A stretch of DNA of 54,907 nt from an uncultured Clostridia bacterium (GTDB taxonomy: Bacteria; Bacillota; Clostridia; TANB77; CAG-508). The stretch spans positions 1 through 54,907 of the forward strand of contig CANQLH010000011.1 of assembly GCA_947624655.1 (NCBI GenBank). The letters are read 5' to 3'. The position numbers and the translations under genes were made by a program. Under the pieces are notes generated by a model that saw only the letters and a program-made list of their open reading frames with translations, was not told the origin of the DNA and did no database searches. Below, piece by piece: positions 38,285 through 48,790 of this stretch; within the stretch, counting starts at the first letter, position 1, and the number at the start of each line of letters is the position of its first letter.

Positions 38285-38752
38285 TTAACTCTTAAAAATA
38301 TTTTTTATTTTTTTTAATAATTTTTCATACCACTTTTCTTCCTTTACAGGTGTTAACATTTTTTCATCTTGATTATTTTTCTTTTTAAATATATCAACGT
38401 CTCCATAATTCTCTCTTTTTATTTCTTCAAGTTTTCTCTCATTATTTCTTATTACATTTTTTAAATATTCTTTTTCTTTATCTGTGTTACACCAAAAATT
38501 ATAATACAAATAATAAATAATAGCTATTGCTTCTTTGCTAACTCCTTGTATATTTAAAGAGACCTTAAAATCATATGTTGGAATATCATATATCTTTTTT
38601 CCATCACTAATTGTATATGTCAAATTTCTAGTAATATTATTTAAAATTTCCTTTGGTATTTTGTTTATAAAATTATTGCCAAGTGCTGTTAATATTCCAT
38701 ATACTTCATTGTATGGACAATATACTTTCTGTCTGCTTATATTCTCTTCCAT
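38285..38752 (-). CDS. unknown protein
   Basis: A 155-residue soluble protein with no family I recognise. The first 90 residues look globular (YNEVYGILTALGNNFINKIP). The rest is a long charged helix (KEKEYLKNVIRNNERKLEEI) with a basic, amphipathic C-terminus ending KKIKNIFKS that could touch membrane or RNA. It lies 29 bases after the large HD-domain gene and 43 before murB, all in one direction. Confidence 0.6.
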   Translation of the reverse strand: MEENISRQKVYCPYNEVYGILTALGNNFINKIPKEILNNITRNLTYTISDGKKIYDIPTYDFKVSLNIQGVSKEAIAIIYYLYYNFWCNTDKEKEYLKNVIRNNERKLEEIKRENYGDVDIFKKKNNQDEKMLTPVKEEKWYEKLLKKIKNIFKS

Positions 38753-38781
38753 ATTAAATTACACCTCTAACTTTATTCTTT

Positions 38782-41700
38782 CTATTTAGGAATTACTTTT
38801 TCTTCTCTGTTATGTATTCCTACCATTTGTTCAGCTTTTTGAATTTCTGTACTTGTTATTTGCATTTCACTAGTTGCCCTAATAACATTCTTTTTCTTTT
38901 CAACATCATTTGGTGCTCTCGTATATTCGTTCCTTGCTTCAGCAAATAATTCTAGCATTTCATCTACAGAAAGAGTCTTTTCCCTAAAGCCATTAGATTT
39001 TCTCATTTTTTGAAGCTTTCTCACAGCTTCAAATACGTTAACTTTATCGCCAACCTCAGCTTTATAGTTTTTATCTAGCATTTTTTGTGCATATATTCCA
39101 TTAACTTTTTGAGCAAACAAAATCATTTGTCTTGATTTCGCAGAATTGGTCCTTAAATATTCTTCATTTAATTTTCCTCTAGTTCCAAATCTTTCTCTAT
39201 CTAATGCATCTGCATCTTTTAAAATAGTAGAAATTTGAACTACTCTTTCAAAATCTCCTGTATATCCATATTCTTCACATAATTTACCAATTTGTTCTCT
39301 ATCTACTTTGCCTTTTCTTTCCTCTTCATATTCATGATATGCTATTGCAACTTGCATAAGAGGAATATCTTTTTTATCAACTCCATAAGTATTATCTGGA
39401 TTACTTTCAAAATATTCTCTAACTTTTTTAGCACTTCCGAATAGCATGTTCTGCATTTCCATCATTTCCTGCTCTATAGCTATCATGAAACGCAGTAGCT
39501 GCTAATAATACTCTTGTATCTTTATCATCTAATCTTTCATTTTGGGCAAGTATTAAAGAAAATAGCATTGTCTTTTCAACATGTTCTATTGAATGTTCTT
39601 TATTGGCATTATAATAGTTTGTACCTGATATAGCTTTGATATCTGTTTCAAATATTTTTTCCATCTCTTCATTGATATTAAAATCAATGTTATTTTCTTT
39701 TCCTAGATATACTCCATATTTTATAAGTTCTTCTCCTAACGTTTTTTCTAGCTTAGCATAATATCTATCTCTATCCTCTCCTACACTACTCATACTAGAA
39801 TTTTTTGAACTTTCTTGTCTTATAATTTCTGTTATCTGACTAAAATATTCATATCTTTTTTCATAATCTGTTTCTGGAATTTGTCTTAATACATTTTCAA
39901 TGGTACTTATTAATTCTTCTCTTTGAGCTTGTGTAAAATACTGTGCTTTTAAGTTTTTTTCAGCAAATGTAAGTCCTACTGCATTATTTTCAAATTTAAC
40001 AATTGCCTCTTTTGCAATATCTACTATACTTTTATCTTTTGGTATTTCTATTTCTCCTCTTAACATTTTTTGCATTTCTTGAATTTTTAATAGTTCTTTT
40101 TCTGCACATTCTTCCCTATTAATTACTACGATAGGTATGCCTAGTTCATGAGCTGCTTTTTGCGTTTCTTCCCATAAATGTACTTGTGCTTTATACTTTG
40201 ACATAGCATTTTCATCACCTTCTGGTGGTTCTATAAATTCTGGTGGAAATTTATCTGTCTTTCTATCTTCTACCCATATTAAATAACTTGGTCGCAACTT
40301 TTGAACATTTCCATGTTCATCTACTACTAGTCTTTCCATAACAGTTTCATTATGAGTATGTCTTGTATTATCAATTGTTTCCTGCAATCCATAGAATTTT
40401 ATACTGCGACTCAATCTATCATGTAAAGGTGCTAAACTTTCGTTTGTTGTTCCTAAATCATATGGAGCAGAGACTAGCAAAGAATTTTGTGGCAATGAAG
40501 CATATCCAACTACTATCTTTCCATCTTCATTTCTAGCTAATCCTATTTGGTCTTGACCTATTATACTTTCACAATTACCATGTTGCAGAATCCTAGGAGT
40601 ATTATAATACTCCTCATAATCAGTTATCTCATGTAATCCACTATATGCACCTTCAACACGAACCAACATCTTAAAATCATCATGAATTCTATAAACACTA
40701 ATTTGACTTTCATTATACATTATTGGTTCTATCTTGTCATTTTCTGATTTTGGTGGATTGTATATTCCTCCTTCAAATTCTTCTCTAAATAAATTTACTG
40801 CTTTTGACTCCAAGTGAATATCTTTTAGATAGTCTGTTGGTTTTCTCCTTCCTTCAGTTATATCTTTTATTATTTTATCTAACTCTTCTACACTTGCATT
40901 ATCTAACATAGAAAGTTCTGTAATTAAATTTTTTATATATTCACTGCTTTCCATTTTTAGTCCTTGAACGCCTTGAAATCTTTCTACATACTTTCTTAAT
41001 TCTTTTAAATCCATACCATACAAATACTCTGAAACTGCAAATCTTTTAATTTCATCTTGGCTTAATTTTGACATATATGGAATTTCAATATCTTCTCCTC
41101 TCATTATTGCAAGAAGCATTTGGTTTCTTTTTCCATCTGCATCAAAATACTTTTCTATATCTTCCTTATTTGTTATACCAAAATAGTTTTGTTTTGATAA
41201 AATTAAGCATAAGTTATCATAATATTCTGGTGTAATTTCATTTATATCTTTCAATAATGCATCATATTGTCCCGAAGCTAGTTTTTTAAACATCTCATCA
41301 GCAACTAATGTCCAATTTTCTTTTGTTTTTATCATATTCATGAATGCCTTAATAAATGCTTTATTATCCTTATATTCTACTAGTTTTTTTTGTGCTTCTG
41401 GATAAAGAGTTATTCTTAAAATTTGTTCTTCTGTTAAAGTGTCCATCAAATCTGATGATATAAATTCAAAATTAATCGATGATACTATTTCGTTATTCTT
41501 TTGATATATTTTTTCTAGTCTACTAAGAGCAACGTCTTTCTTTTCTGGATTATATTTTTCAAAATATTTAATAAAGTATATTTTTGCTTCTTCAAAGTTT
41601 TCAAATTTCATCATGTTGTATAATGAACTAAACCTATCTGTCTTATCTATACATTTGCCATCATCTATTAATTTACTAAAAATTTCCTTTTGATATTTTT

Positions 41701-43024
41701 TATTTACAAACTTCCAATACGTTTCATCATAACCATCACTAAAAATTTTTTCAAAAATAATATAACTTGAATTAAAATCAACATATTGTATTATTGAAGC
41801 CAATATGTCTTTTCTAGCTTCTCCAAATCCATCTAAATCTGTATTAGAAATATACTCACTAAGAAAGTCTGAATATTTATACTTAATATCACTTGGACAA
41901 TGCTTTAAGAATTCTGCTAAATACTGAGCATTTTGCTCAATATTTTTTAATAGGTATTGAAAATTCATTTCGTACACTTCGTCTTTTGCATATATTATTT
42001 TTTGCAATAAAGGAGAATCTTTATCATAATCTTTATTTATATATTTTTCTATATCTTGAACTAATACTTCTTCTTGTAATTTACCATTAGAAACTCTATA
42101 TAATCTATCTCTTTCATCTTGGCTTGCACTTTCAAAAAAATTTCTACCAATTGGTGAATTTTGCACAATATCATTTGTACCTTCCCAAATATTGGGTAAA
42201 AGATACGGATTAATTGCACTTATAACTCTATCGAAATATTGCATCTGAATATTACTTTTTGTTAAATTCCATATCAATATAAGCTGGTCTGGGGCAATGA
42301 AATTGCTTTCACGTAATTTTAATATCATTTCTATATTTTCTTGTTGACCTTGTTCATTAATCTCACCCCACTTTTCAAAATTTACGTATATGCAACTGTC
42401 ATTGTTTTTTAAATATAATTTAAAAGATTTCGATTTAGATTCCGTAGATAAATCATCCCACATTACATCTAATAACTTTTCAAGATCATAACCATGAGCA
42501 GAATTTAATATTTCTTCTTCATGTGCCTTTCTTACTTCTGGGCTTAGCTTTTCAATAGTAAGGTAATTACCTTTGTCACGTAATTTATCAAAATATTTTT
42601 CTTGTAGCTCTATGCTTGCTTCTCCTAATATATCATCTATATATATAACGTCGTAAACATTACTTTTTTTTAACTTTAATTCTTTTTTTAACACTTTTTC
42701 TTGCTGTGGAGTCGATAAATCTCTAAAAAATTTTTTTAGCATATTAAGACATTCTTTTCTTCCATCATTAATATCATTCCTAGTATCACCCCATGTATCC
42801 TGAAAAGGAATAGGCATAGAGTCTACCATATTATATAACTCATGAAAATATTTAATTATAGTATTTTTAGAAGAATTATTAAAAATTAATTTTATAACTT
42901 CTGCCTCTTCGATACCACTTCTCTCTAATTCAGATTTTAAACGCATTAAATTTATACCCTGCAAAAAACCTGGCATCATTTTGTACCTATCTATTATTCT
43001 TTGTTGTTCTTTTGTTAATTCCAT
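38782..43024 (-). CDS. very large protein with C-terminal HD phosphohydrolase domain, read through one CGG site
   Basis: A 1413-residue soluble protein. Residues 1-720 are alpha-helical repeat-like segments rich in Lys, Glu and Tyr without a family I know. About 760-1000 is a compact domain containing LQHGNCESIIGQDQIGLARN and DRLSRSIKFYGLQETIDNTR. The HD domain begins near 1150: KEHSIEHVEKTMLFS, then AATAFHDSYRAGNDGNAEHA with the His-Asp pair, and ILKDADALDRER with the last Asp. CGG at 39437-39439 splits this domain; skipping the C gives EHAIGSAKKVREYF. The split would otherwise leave the HD domain without half its ligands. It may act on a nucleotide; the substrate is unknown. Confidence 0.75.
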
Positions 43025-43114
43025 TATTACCTACATAAGCTCCCTTTATATATTTAATTTTATTATATAATAAAGCACTAAAAAAGACAATATTTTTATA
43101 CCATACTATTTTAT

Positions 43115-43159
43115 TAGCCACAAATAACTATATTAATGTAATATAGACACTTGTGGCTA
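43115..43159 (-). terminator. terminator after glyS
   Basis: TAGCCACAA pairs with TTGTGGCTA, enclosing a second helix of CTATATT/AATATAG, directly after the glyS stop. The following bases are AATAAAATAG, so the U tract is weak. Confidence 0.6.
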
Positions 43160-43163
43160 TTTG

Positions 43164-44546
43164 TTAAAACTCCATTTTATCCTCTACCCAACTTACAAGC
43201 TCAGGAATTTTTACTCTTATTTGTTCCATTGTATCCCTGTCTCTTATTGTTACTGTGTCATCTTCTAAAGTATCAAAATCTATTGTAACGCAAAAAGGTG
43301 TTCCAATCTCATCTTCTCTTCTATATCTCTTTCCGATACTTCCTGCTTCATCATAATCACACATAAATTCTTTTGATAACATTTCATAAACTTCGTGTGC
43401 TTTATCACTTAATTTTTTAGATAAAGGCAAAACTGCTACTTTAAATGGTGCAAGTGCTGGATGTAGTTTAAGTACAGTTCTTACATCTCCTTCTGCTATT
43501 TCTTCTTCATTATATGCATTACAAAGGAATGCAAGTGCAACTCTATCACATCCAAGAGATGGTTCAATACAATATGGTATGTATTTTTCGTTAGTTTCTG
43601 GGTCTAGGTAACTTAAATCTTGTTTTGAATGATTTGAATGTTGTTTCAAATCATAATCTGTTCTATCTGCAATTCCCCATAACTCTCCCCATCCAAATGG
43701 GAATAAAAATTCTATATCAGTTGTAGCTGCACTATAAAATACCAATTCTTCTTTCGAATGATCTCTTAGTCTGATATTATCTTCTTTTATTCCTAAATTA
43801 ATTAAAAAGTTTTTACAAAAATCTTTCCAATATGCATGCCACTCTAAATCTGTTCCTGGTTTGCAAAAGAACTCAAGCTCCATTTGTTCAAATTCTCTAG
43901 TCCTAAAGGTAAAATTTCCAGGAGTTATTTCATTTCTAAATGCTTTACCTATCTGTGCAATTCCCATAGGCAGTTTCTTTCTAGTTGTTCTTAGAACGTT
44001 TTTGAAATTTACAAATATTCCTTGAGCAGTTTCTGGTCTTAAATATAATTGTGTTGTAGCATCCTCTGTTACGCCTTGAAATGTTTTAAACATCAAATTA
44101 AATTTACGAATATCTGTAAAATTTTCTTTACCACAGTTTGGGCATACAATGTGATGTTCACTAATATAATTTAACATTTTTTCATCAGACCAACCATCTA
44201 CGATTTCATCACACTTATGTTCATGCATCCATTCTTCTATAAGTTTATCTGCTCTATGGCGAGTCTTACAATCTTTGCAGTCTATAAGTGGGTCACTAAA
44301 TCCTCCAACATGACCTGATGCAACCCAAGTTTCTGGATTCATAAGTATTGCTGAATCTAGTCCCACATTATACTTACTTTCTTGTATAAATTTCTTTCTC
44401 CAAGCATTTTTTATATTATTTTTTAATTCAACTCCAAGAGGTCCATAGTCCCATGAATTTGCAAGTCCGCCATATATTTCAGAGCCTGCATATACATATC
44501 CTCTTGCTTTGCATAAATTGACTATTGTATCCATTTGTTCTAGCAT
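43164..44546 (-). CDS. glyS: glycyl-tRNA synthetase, dimeric type
   Basis: A class II synthetase, 460 residues. Motif 1 region ([20 protein letters not shown]), motif 2 ([20 protein letters not shown]) and motif 3 ([15 protein letters not shown]) are all in place, as is the zinc-like Cys pair in CKDCKTRH and [10 protein letters not shown]. The alpha-2 form is the one found in archaea and many Gram-positives. It has no CGG codon. It would charge any glycine tRNA that reads CGGN, so it is an interesting neighbour to the recoding proposed in this window, though linkage may be accidental. Confidence 0.95.
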   Translation of the reverse strand: MLEQMDTIVNLCKARGYVYAGSEIYGGLANSWDYGPLGVELKNNIKNAWRKKFIQESKYNVGLDSAILMNPETWVASGHVGGFSDPLIDCKDCKTRHRADKLIEEWMHEHKCDEIVDGWSDEKMLNYISEHHIVCPNCGKENFTDIRKFNLMFKTFQGVTEDATTQLYLRPETAQGIFVNFKNVLRTTRKKLPMGIAQIGKAFRNEITPGNFTFRTREFEQMELEFFCKPGTDLEWHAYWKDFCKNFLINLGIKEDNIRLRDHSKEELVFYSAATTDIEFLFPFGWGELWGIADRTDYDLKQHSNHSKQDLSYLDPETNEKYIPYCIEPSLGCDRVALAFLCNAYNEEEIAEGDVRTVLKLHPALAPFKVAVLPLSKKLSDKAHEVYEMLSKEFMCDYDEAGSIGKRYRREDEIGTPFCVTIDFDTLEDDTVTIRDRDTMEQIRVKIPELVSWVEDKMEF

Positions 44547-44560
44547 ATATGCGTATCCTC

Positions 44561-45208
44561 CTATTTTTTCTTTTTAGAAACTGTTACCTTACTGCGTTCT
44601 CCATTTAAGTATATTGTTTCTCCTAATATACTTAAGAAATATATAAATATTCCTAAAGGAATGATAAATTCATTTATAGGTATCCTGCATATAGCAATTA
44701 TACTTACATATAAAGAGCCTATTATTCCTATTGTTAGTGCTGGTTCTACTAAAGCTTTAACTATGCCAAGTTTTCTAAATGCAATTACATAATATATTAA
44801 TACTATTACAAATGATATAATAATAGGTAATATATATACCTTAAATAAATCATAAACTTTGTACCTTGGAGTCTCAACTGTAATTACGTTATCAATATCT
44901 TCTTTTATTTCATATTTTTCTTTTATCTTTTCCTCTATTTGCTCTAAACTTTCATCTGATATTCCTTGTGCTTTAATTGAAATTGTATCTTCAAATTCAT
45001 CTATATAACCAATTTCATATTTTCCATCAAAGCATTCTTTTACTATTTGTTCTATGTCATCAAGATTATATTTATCTATCATATATATAATTATTCTTCT
45101 ATATCCTGCATATTCAAATCCTAGATTAAATTTAAGACTGAACGCCATAACTATTCCAATTATAATAATTACTAAAGCTATTCCTAATACTATTAGTTTT
45201 TTCTTCAT
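44561..45208 (-). CDS. SecF-like membrane protein, short and divergent
   Basis: A 215-residue protein resembling SecF. One N-terminal helix ([20 protein letters not shown]) is followed by a small extracytoplasmic domain (about 35-115) and then three to four helices. The canonical SecF D-F-x-G-G motif is absent and is replaced by [12 protein letters not shown]. The protein is about 80 residues shorter than usual SecF. Pairing with a SecD-like gene immediately upstream argues for a functional pair in protein export. The departure from consensus leaves the exact role open. Confidence 0.65.
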   Translation of the reverse strand: MKKKLIVLGIALVIIIIGIVMAFSLKFNLGFEYAGYRRIIIYMIDKYNLDDIEQIVKECFDGKYEIGYIDEFEDTISIKAQGISDESLEQIEEKIKEKYEIKEDIDNVITVETPRYKVYDLFKVYILPIIISFVIVLIYYVIAFRKLGIVKALVEPALTIGIIGSLYVSIIAICRIPINEFIIPLGIFIYFLSILGETIYLNGERSKVTVSKKKK

Positions 45209-45223
45209 TTCTACCTTTCCTTT

Positions 45224-46597
45224 CTATTTGTTTATTGTAATTAGCATGTTTCTCATAAATACTAAATTTGCTACCATAAAGCTTATTAATCCATAGAATA
45301 ATACCATTCCTATTGAATATATTGGTAATTGTGCCATAAATGTAAATACTATTCCAATTATTAAAAATATTATAATAACATCTAATTTCTTCAAATATGT
45401 TTTGAAAGTAGTATTAACGACATTCTCATAGCTATTATCCTTTTTAATGCTATTTAAAATCGTTATCATAAAATACGTATCAAGTGCTATAAGTATAAAC
45501 ATTGCTACTATTCCACCAAGAGATATAGTTGTACCTGTATATCTAATAAGTAGTAAAAGTATTGCAATACCAACTATAAATGAAAGTGATGTAACTAATC
45601 CATTCTTTTTATATCTTATTATCATATAGATTATAATTACTGCACATATTACAGCCATAACAATTATTATTTTGTATATAGCATTTGCTCCAAGAGAACT
45701 TGTCATATATTCGCTTGACTCAAGTTCATATGTCAAAGGCATTTCTTCATTATTTAATAACATCTCATATAGTTGTCCTTGTGACATATAATTATATAAT
45801 GTTTCTCCATTTGCACCCGAACCAATTGTAAGAGTTAGCTCTCCTGTATCTATTTCTTCTGAGAAATATGTTGATATAACTTCTGTTCCTTCTATCAATA
45901 AACTTACTTTAGGTTTTGTTTCATCTTCTTCTCCTGTTTCTGTATCCATTTCTCCAAGATAATTTTTACTAATTTCAGATAACTTCTTAGTTCCTTCGCT
46001 GTTAAATTTTATTGTAAAATATACATTTAATGAACCTAAGCCAGAATTACCATACAATATTGATGCTTTCTCTATATCTGATTTATCCATCAATACTTCT
46101 TTAGTTTCTGAATCTACCATTGAGAAGTCACCTTTATAAAGTGGATATCTAAGTACAGTATCTGTATTCATATTGTCAACTATTTCAATAAGAATATTTC
46201 CATTTTGTTCATCTAGTCTAATATTATAATCAGATATACCTAATGTTTTAAACCTTCCTTCAATTATTCTTTTTGCCTTTTTGTAATTTTCTGTTGTTAA
46301 GCTTTCATTAGGGTTTATTTTTACGTTTTCCTTTTTATATTCTTCTTCATTTGCTCCTTCTGGTATCTCATCTACTTCATTTCCATCTTTGTCATAGATT
46401 TTTTCTTCTTCTTCATCACTTACTTTAAAACTTGCTATTCTACTACCTGTAAGCTCTGTTGATAGTTTGAATTCTGGCAAAACACTATCATAACAAACCA
46501 AATTCTTTGTGTAAACTCCTCCAAATGAGATTAATGCTATTAGTAGTATTATTAGTACATATAAAGCAATTTTAAGTTTCTTTTCCAATTTTTTCAC
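45224..46597 (-). CDS. SecD-like membrane protein
   Basis: A 457-residue protein resembling SecD. It has an N-terminal helix, a long extracytoplasmic domain (about 30-310, including FKVSDEEEEKIYDKDGNEVD and KAKRIIEGRFKTLGISDYNI), then six helices. SecD features are partial: GRFKTLGI and the late LDTYFMITILNSIKKD correspond to the family's GGR-like and D-A-N-V-L-x-F-E-R segments, but key residues differ. It lies 15 bases before the SecF-like gene. A SecDF accessory complex is the best hypothesis. Confidence 0.7.
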   Translation of the reverse strand: MKKLEKKLKIALYVLIILLIALISFGGVYTKNLVCYDSVLPEFKLSTELTGSRIASFKVSDEEEEKIYDKDGNEVDEIPEGANEEEYKKENVKINPNESLTTENYKKAKRIIEGRFKTLGISDYNIRLDEQNGNILIEIVDNMNTDTVLRYPLYKGDFSMVDSETKEVLMDKSDIEKASILYGNSGLGSLNVYFTIKFNSEGTKKLSEISKNYLGEMDTETGEEDETKPKVSLLIEGTEVISTYFSEEIDTGELTLTIGSGANGETLYNYMSQGQLYEMLLNNEEMPLTYELESSEYMTSSLGANAIYKIIIVMAVICAVIIIYMIIRYKKNGLVTSLSFIVGIAILLLLIRYTGTTISLGGIVAMFILIALDTYFMITILNSIKKDNSYENVVNTTFKTYLKKLDVIIIFLIIGIVFTFMAQLPIYSIGMVLFYGLISFMVANLVFMRNMLITINK

Positions 46598-46607
46598 AAT
46601 CCTTTCT

Positions 46608-47267
46608 CTATAATAATTTTGTATTATTTATTATTAATTCAAACCATATTCTAAGATACTTTGCAGCATATTTACTCATTATCATTCTATCTATAAATAT
46701 TTCAAAATAATCAAGTACTGGGCAAAGCTCTGTATCAATCTGTAAGGTTAGAGTAATTTTTCTTTCTTCTTTATTTATAACAAGTTTAGCATCAGTAACT
46801 GCATAATTTACTTTATCATGTTTATCAAAAGTTCCAAGATTTGTATTAACAACTCTATCTCTATGAACATCTGACTTATCAGCAAGTATAAGTGCTGCTG
46901 ATATATCACTTACTGCTGTTCCTGTTTCTTCATCATGATTTCCTATCGCCATCATAATCTCTGTTCTATCATTAACATTCATTCCCATATCTTTTAAAAT
47001 GTCATATGCAAGTATTGCTCCTGAGTGAGCATGATCCTTCCTGTTTACACAATTACCTATATCGTGCAAATATCCAGCAATTTTAGCAAGCTCAACTCTC
47101 TCTTTTGGATAATCCAATGTCTCTAATATTTCTCCAGCTCTTTGAGAAACAATCCCCACATGTCTTGATGAATGTTCTGTATAGCCTAAACTATTAAGCT
47201 GTTTTTGTGCTCCTTGCACAAGAGCTTGTACTTCTTCATTATTTATAACATCTTTTAAAGTTATCAT
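46608..47267 (-). CDS. HD-domain phosphohydrolase
   Basis: A 219-residue HD-superfamily hydrolase. The metal ligands are HSSRHVGIVSQRAGEIL (His, about residue 33), IAGYLHDIGNCVNRKDHAHS (His-Asp, about 66) and LILADKSDVHRDRV (Asp, about 128). The compact fold resembles nucleotide phosphohydrolases that act on polyphosphates or dinucleotides. It sits 10 bases before the SecD-like gene and 120 after greA. Specific substrate unknown. Confidence 0.8.
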   Translation of the reverse strand: MITLKDVINNEEVQALVQGAQKQLNSLGYTEHSSRHVGIVSQRAGEILETLDYPKERVELAKIAGYLHDIGNCVNRKDHAHSGAILAYDILKDMGMNVNDRTEIMMAIGNHDEETGTAVSDISAALILADKSDVHRDRVVNTNLGTFDKHDKVNYAVTDAKLVINKEERKITLTLQIDTELCPVLDYFEIFIDRMIMSKYAAKYLRIWFELIINNTKLL

Positions 47268-47341
47268 TTAAAGTTTCCTCCATATACCTTAGCATTTTAT
47301 AATAAATTTACAAAAAATTCAACATATATTTGAAAATATTT

Positions 47342-47368
47342 AAAAGTTCTCTAGAATATCTAGAGAAC
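47342..47368 (-). terminator. terminator after greA
   Basis: GTTCTCTAGA and TCTAGAGAAC form a perfect ten-base stem with a three-base loop, followed by TTTTAAA on the minus strand, 22 bases after the greA stop. Confidence 0.85.
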
Positions 47369-47389
47369 ATAATAATATTTATTTCTTTC

Positions 47390-47872
47390 CTATTTTGCAA
47401 TAGATATACTAAGCACTTTATATTTAGCAACTCCATCAGGAATTTGTACTTCAACTACTTGATTCTTCTTAGCTCCTAAAAGTGCTAATCCAATAGGAGA
47501 TTCATTTGATATTCTATTTAGTGATAAATCTACTTCTGTTGAACCAACTATCGTATATTCGAACTCTTCGTCAAACTCTAAATCTTTTATTTTAACTGTA
47601 TTTCCTACTTGTACAGTATCAGTATCTATCTCAGCTTCGTTTATAATCTTAGCATATCTTAACTTATTCTCAAGGTCTGCAATTTTTATTTCATTTTGAG
47701 CCTGTGCATTCTTTGCCTCATCATACTCAGAATTTTCTGATAAATCACCAAATCCCAATGCAACTTTTATTCTCTCTGCAATTTCTGTTCTCTTTTCTGT
47801 TTTTAAATATTCTAATTCTTTTTCAATATTGTCATATCCTTCTTGTGTTAAAAGTATTTCTTTATTTTCCAT
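47390..47872 (-). CDS. greA: transcription elongation factor GreA
   Basis: Rescues arrested RNA polymerase by stimulating RNA cleavage. The protein has 160 residues: an N-terminal coiled coil (LLTQEGYDNIEKELEYLKTE) with the acidic tip GDLSENSEYDEAK (about 47-59), and the C-terminal domain with NESPIGLALLGAKKNQVVEV. GGAGG precedes the start. Confidence 0.95.
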   Translation of the reverse strand: MENKEILLTQEGYDNIEKELEYLKTEKRTEIAERIKVALGFGDLSENSEYDEAKNAQAQNEIKIADLENKLRYAKIINEAEIDTDTVQVGNTVKIKDLEFDEEFEYTIVGSTEVDLSLNRISNESPIGLALLGAKKNQVVEVQIPDGVAKYKVLSISIAK

Positions 47873-47916
47873 TTTTGTTACCTCCGTATAAGTAAATAAT
47901 AGTTTAATTATTTTAT

Positions 47917-47945
47917 ATATTACGCCAATAATTCTGGTTTGTCAA
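47917..47945 (-). promoter_or_regulatory. greA promoter
   Basis: TTGACA (47940-47945), 17 bases and TAATAT (47917-47922) lie about 45 bases before the greA start. Confidence 0.7.
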
Positions 47946-47964
47946 GCTTTTTTATATATAATTT

Positions 47965-48717
47965 TTAGGCTAATTTTGTAAGCCTTACTTCATCCATTTT
48001 TAGCTGTTTTTTTATATTCAAATAGGTATCTTTTCTATATATTAAACTTTCATATAGAATATTTTGTTCAAACTCGTTTTCTATATCTTCATATTCAAAA
48101 TTATCATTATTAAATGTAATTTGGTAGTTATTTATATTTATTCCTTCAAAATCAATTGCATCATAATATACTTCTTCTTTAATGTTTATTATTGTTGCAT
48201 ATTTATTAATATTATATTCTTCTAATTTTTCTTTATCAAAGTCAAGATTAATTATTATATCGACATTTGACAAACTTTTACTTTTGTTATTAGTTACTTG
48301 TATTGCTATTCCGTCTTTTTGATATAGCTCTTTTTCTATATATGAATATCTATTTATATCTTTAGTTACTATTTTTAATACCTTTATTTTTCTTGCAATC
48401 TCCATAATTTGATTTATTACTATTTCATCTTGTTTATCAATTAAAATTGAAACTACCATTGTTTCTATATTTTTATTATATTTCTTTGATAAATATTCCA
48501 ATATTTCTAATAATAAAAATTTGAATAGCCATTTTCCATTTAATATATTTAATCCATAACTACTTATCTCATCATTTAATTCTTTATATTCTTTCAAATT
48601 TTTACTAAGTGCAACTACTATATCTTCCTTTTTCTTCATTTTATATAATTTTTTAGCAATTTTCTTTTGTTTTCTTTTATTTAATTCATCTTTATTATTT
48701 ATATAAACTGTTCTCAA
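47965..48717 (-). CDS. unknown conserved-looking protein
   Basis: A 250-residue soluble protein of unknown family. Residues 1-60 are strongly basic and helical. Residues 75-200 alternate strands and helices (MVVSILIDKQDEIVINQIME, DIIINLDFDKEKLEEYNINK), which suggests a Rossmann-like alpha/beta fold, without a glycine-rich nucleotide loop. The start is TTG with AGGTGA just before it. This ribosome binding site lies in the 3' arm of the terminator hairpin at 48726, so translation may depend on that hairpin. Confidence 0.65.
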   Translation of the reverse strand: MRTVYINNKDELNKRKQKKIAKKLYKMKKKEDIVVALSKNLKEYKELNDEISSYGLNILNGKWLFKFLLLEILEYLSKKYNKNIETMVVSILIDKQDEIVINQIMEIARKIKVLKIVTKDINRYSYIEKELYQKDGIAIQVTNNKSKSLSNVDIIINLDFDKEKLEEYNINKYATIINIKEEVYYDAIDFEGININNYQITFNNDNFEYEDIENEFEQNILYESLIYRKDTYLNIKKQLKMDEVRLTKLA

Positions 48718-48725
48718 ATAAAATC

Positions 48726-48756
48726 ACCTGAATATAATCTTTTTTAATTATATTCA
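48726..48756 (-). terminator. terminator after aspS, overlapping the next ribosome binding site
   Basis: ACCTGAATATAAT and ATTATATTCAGGT form a thirteen-base stem. Read on the minus strand it is followed by GATTTTATTT, where the AGGTGA of the downstream gene begins in the 3' arm. Confidence 0.7.
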
Positions 48757-48790
48757 GGTATTTCTTTTTTATTTCATAGAAAAAATCTAA

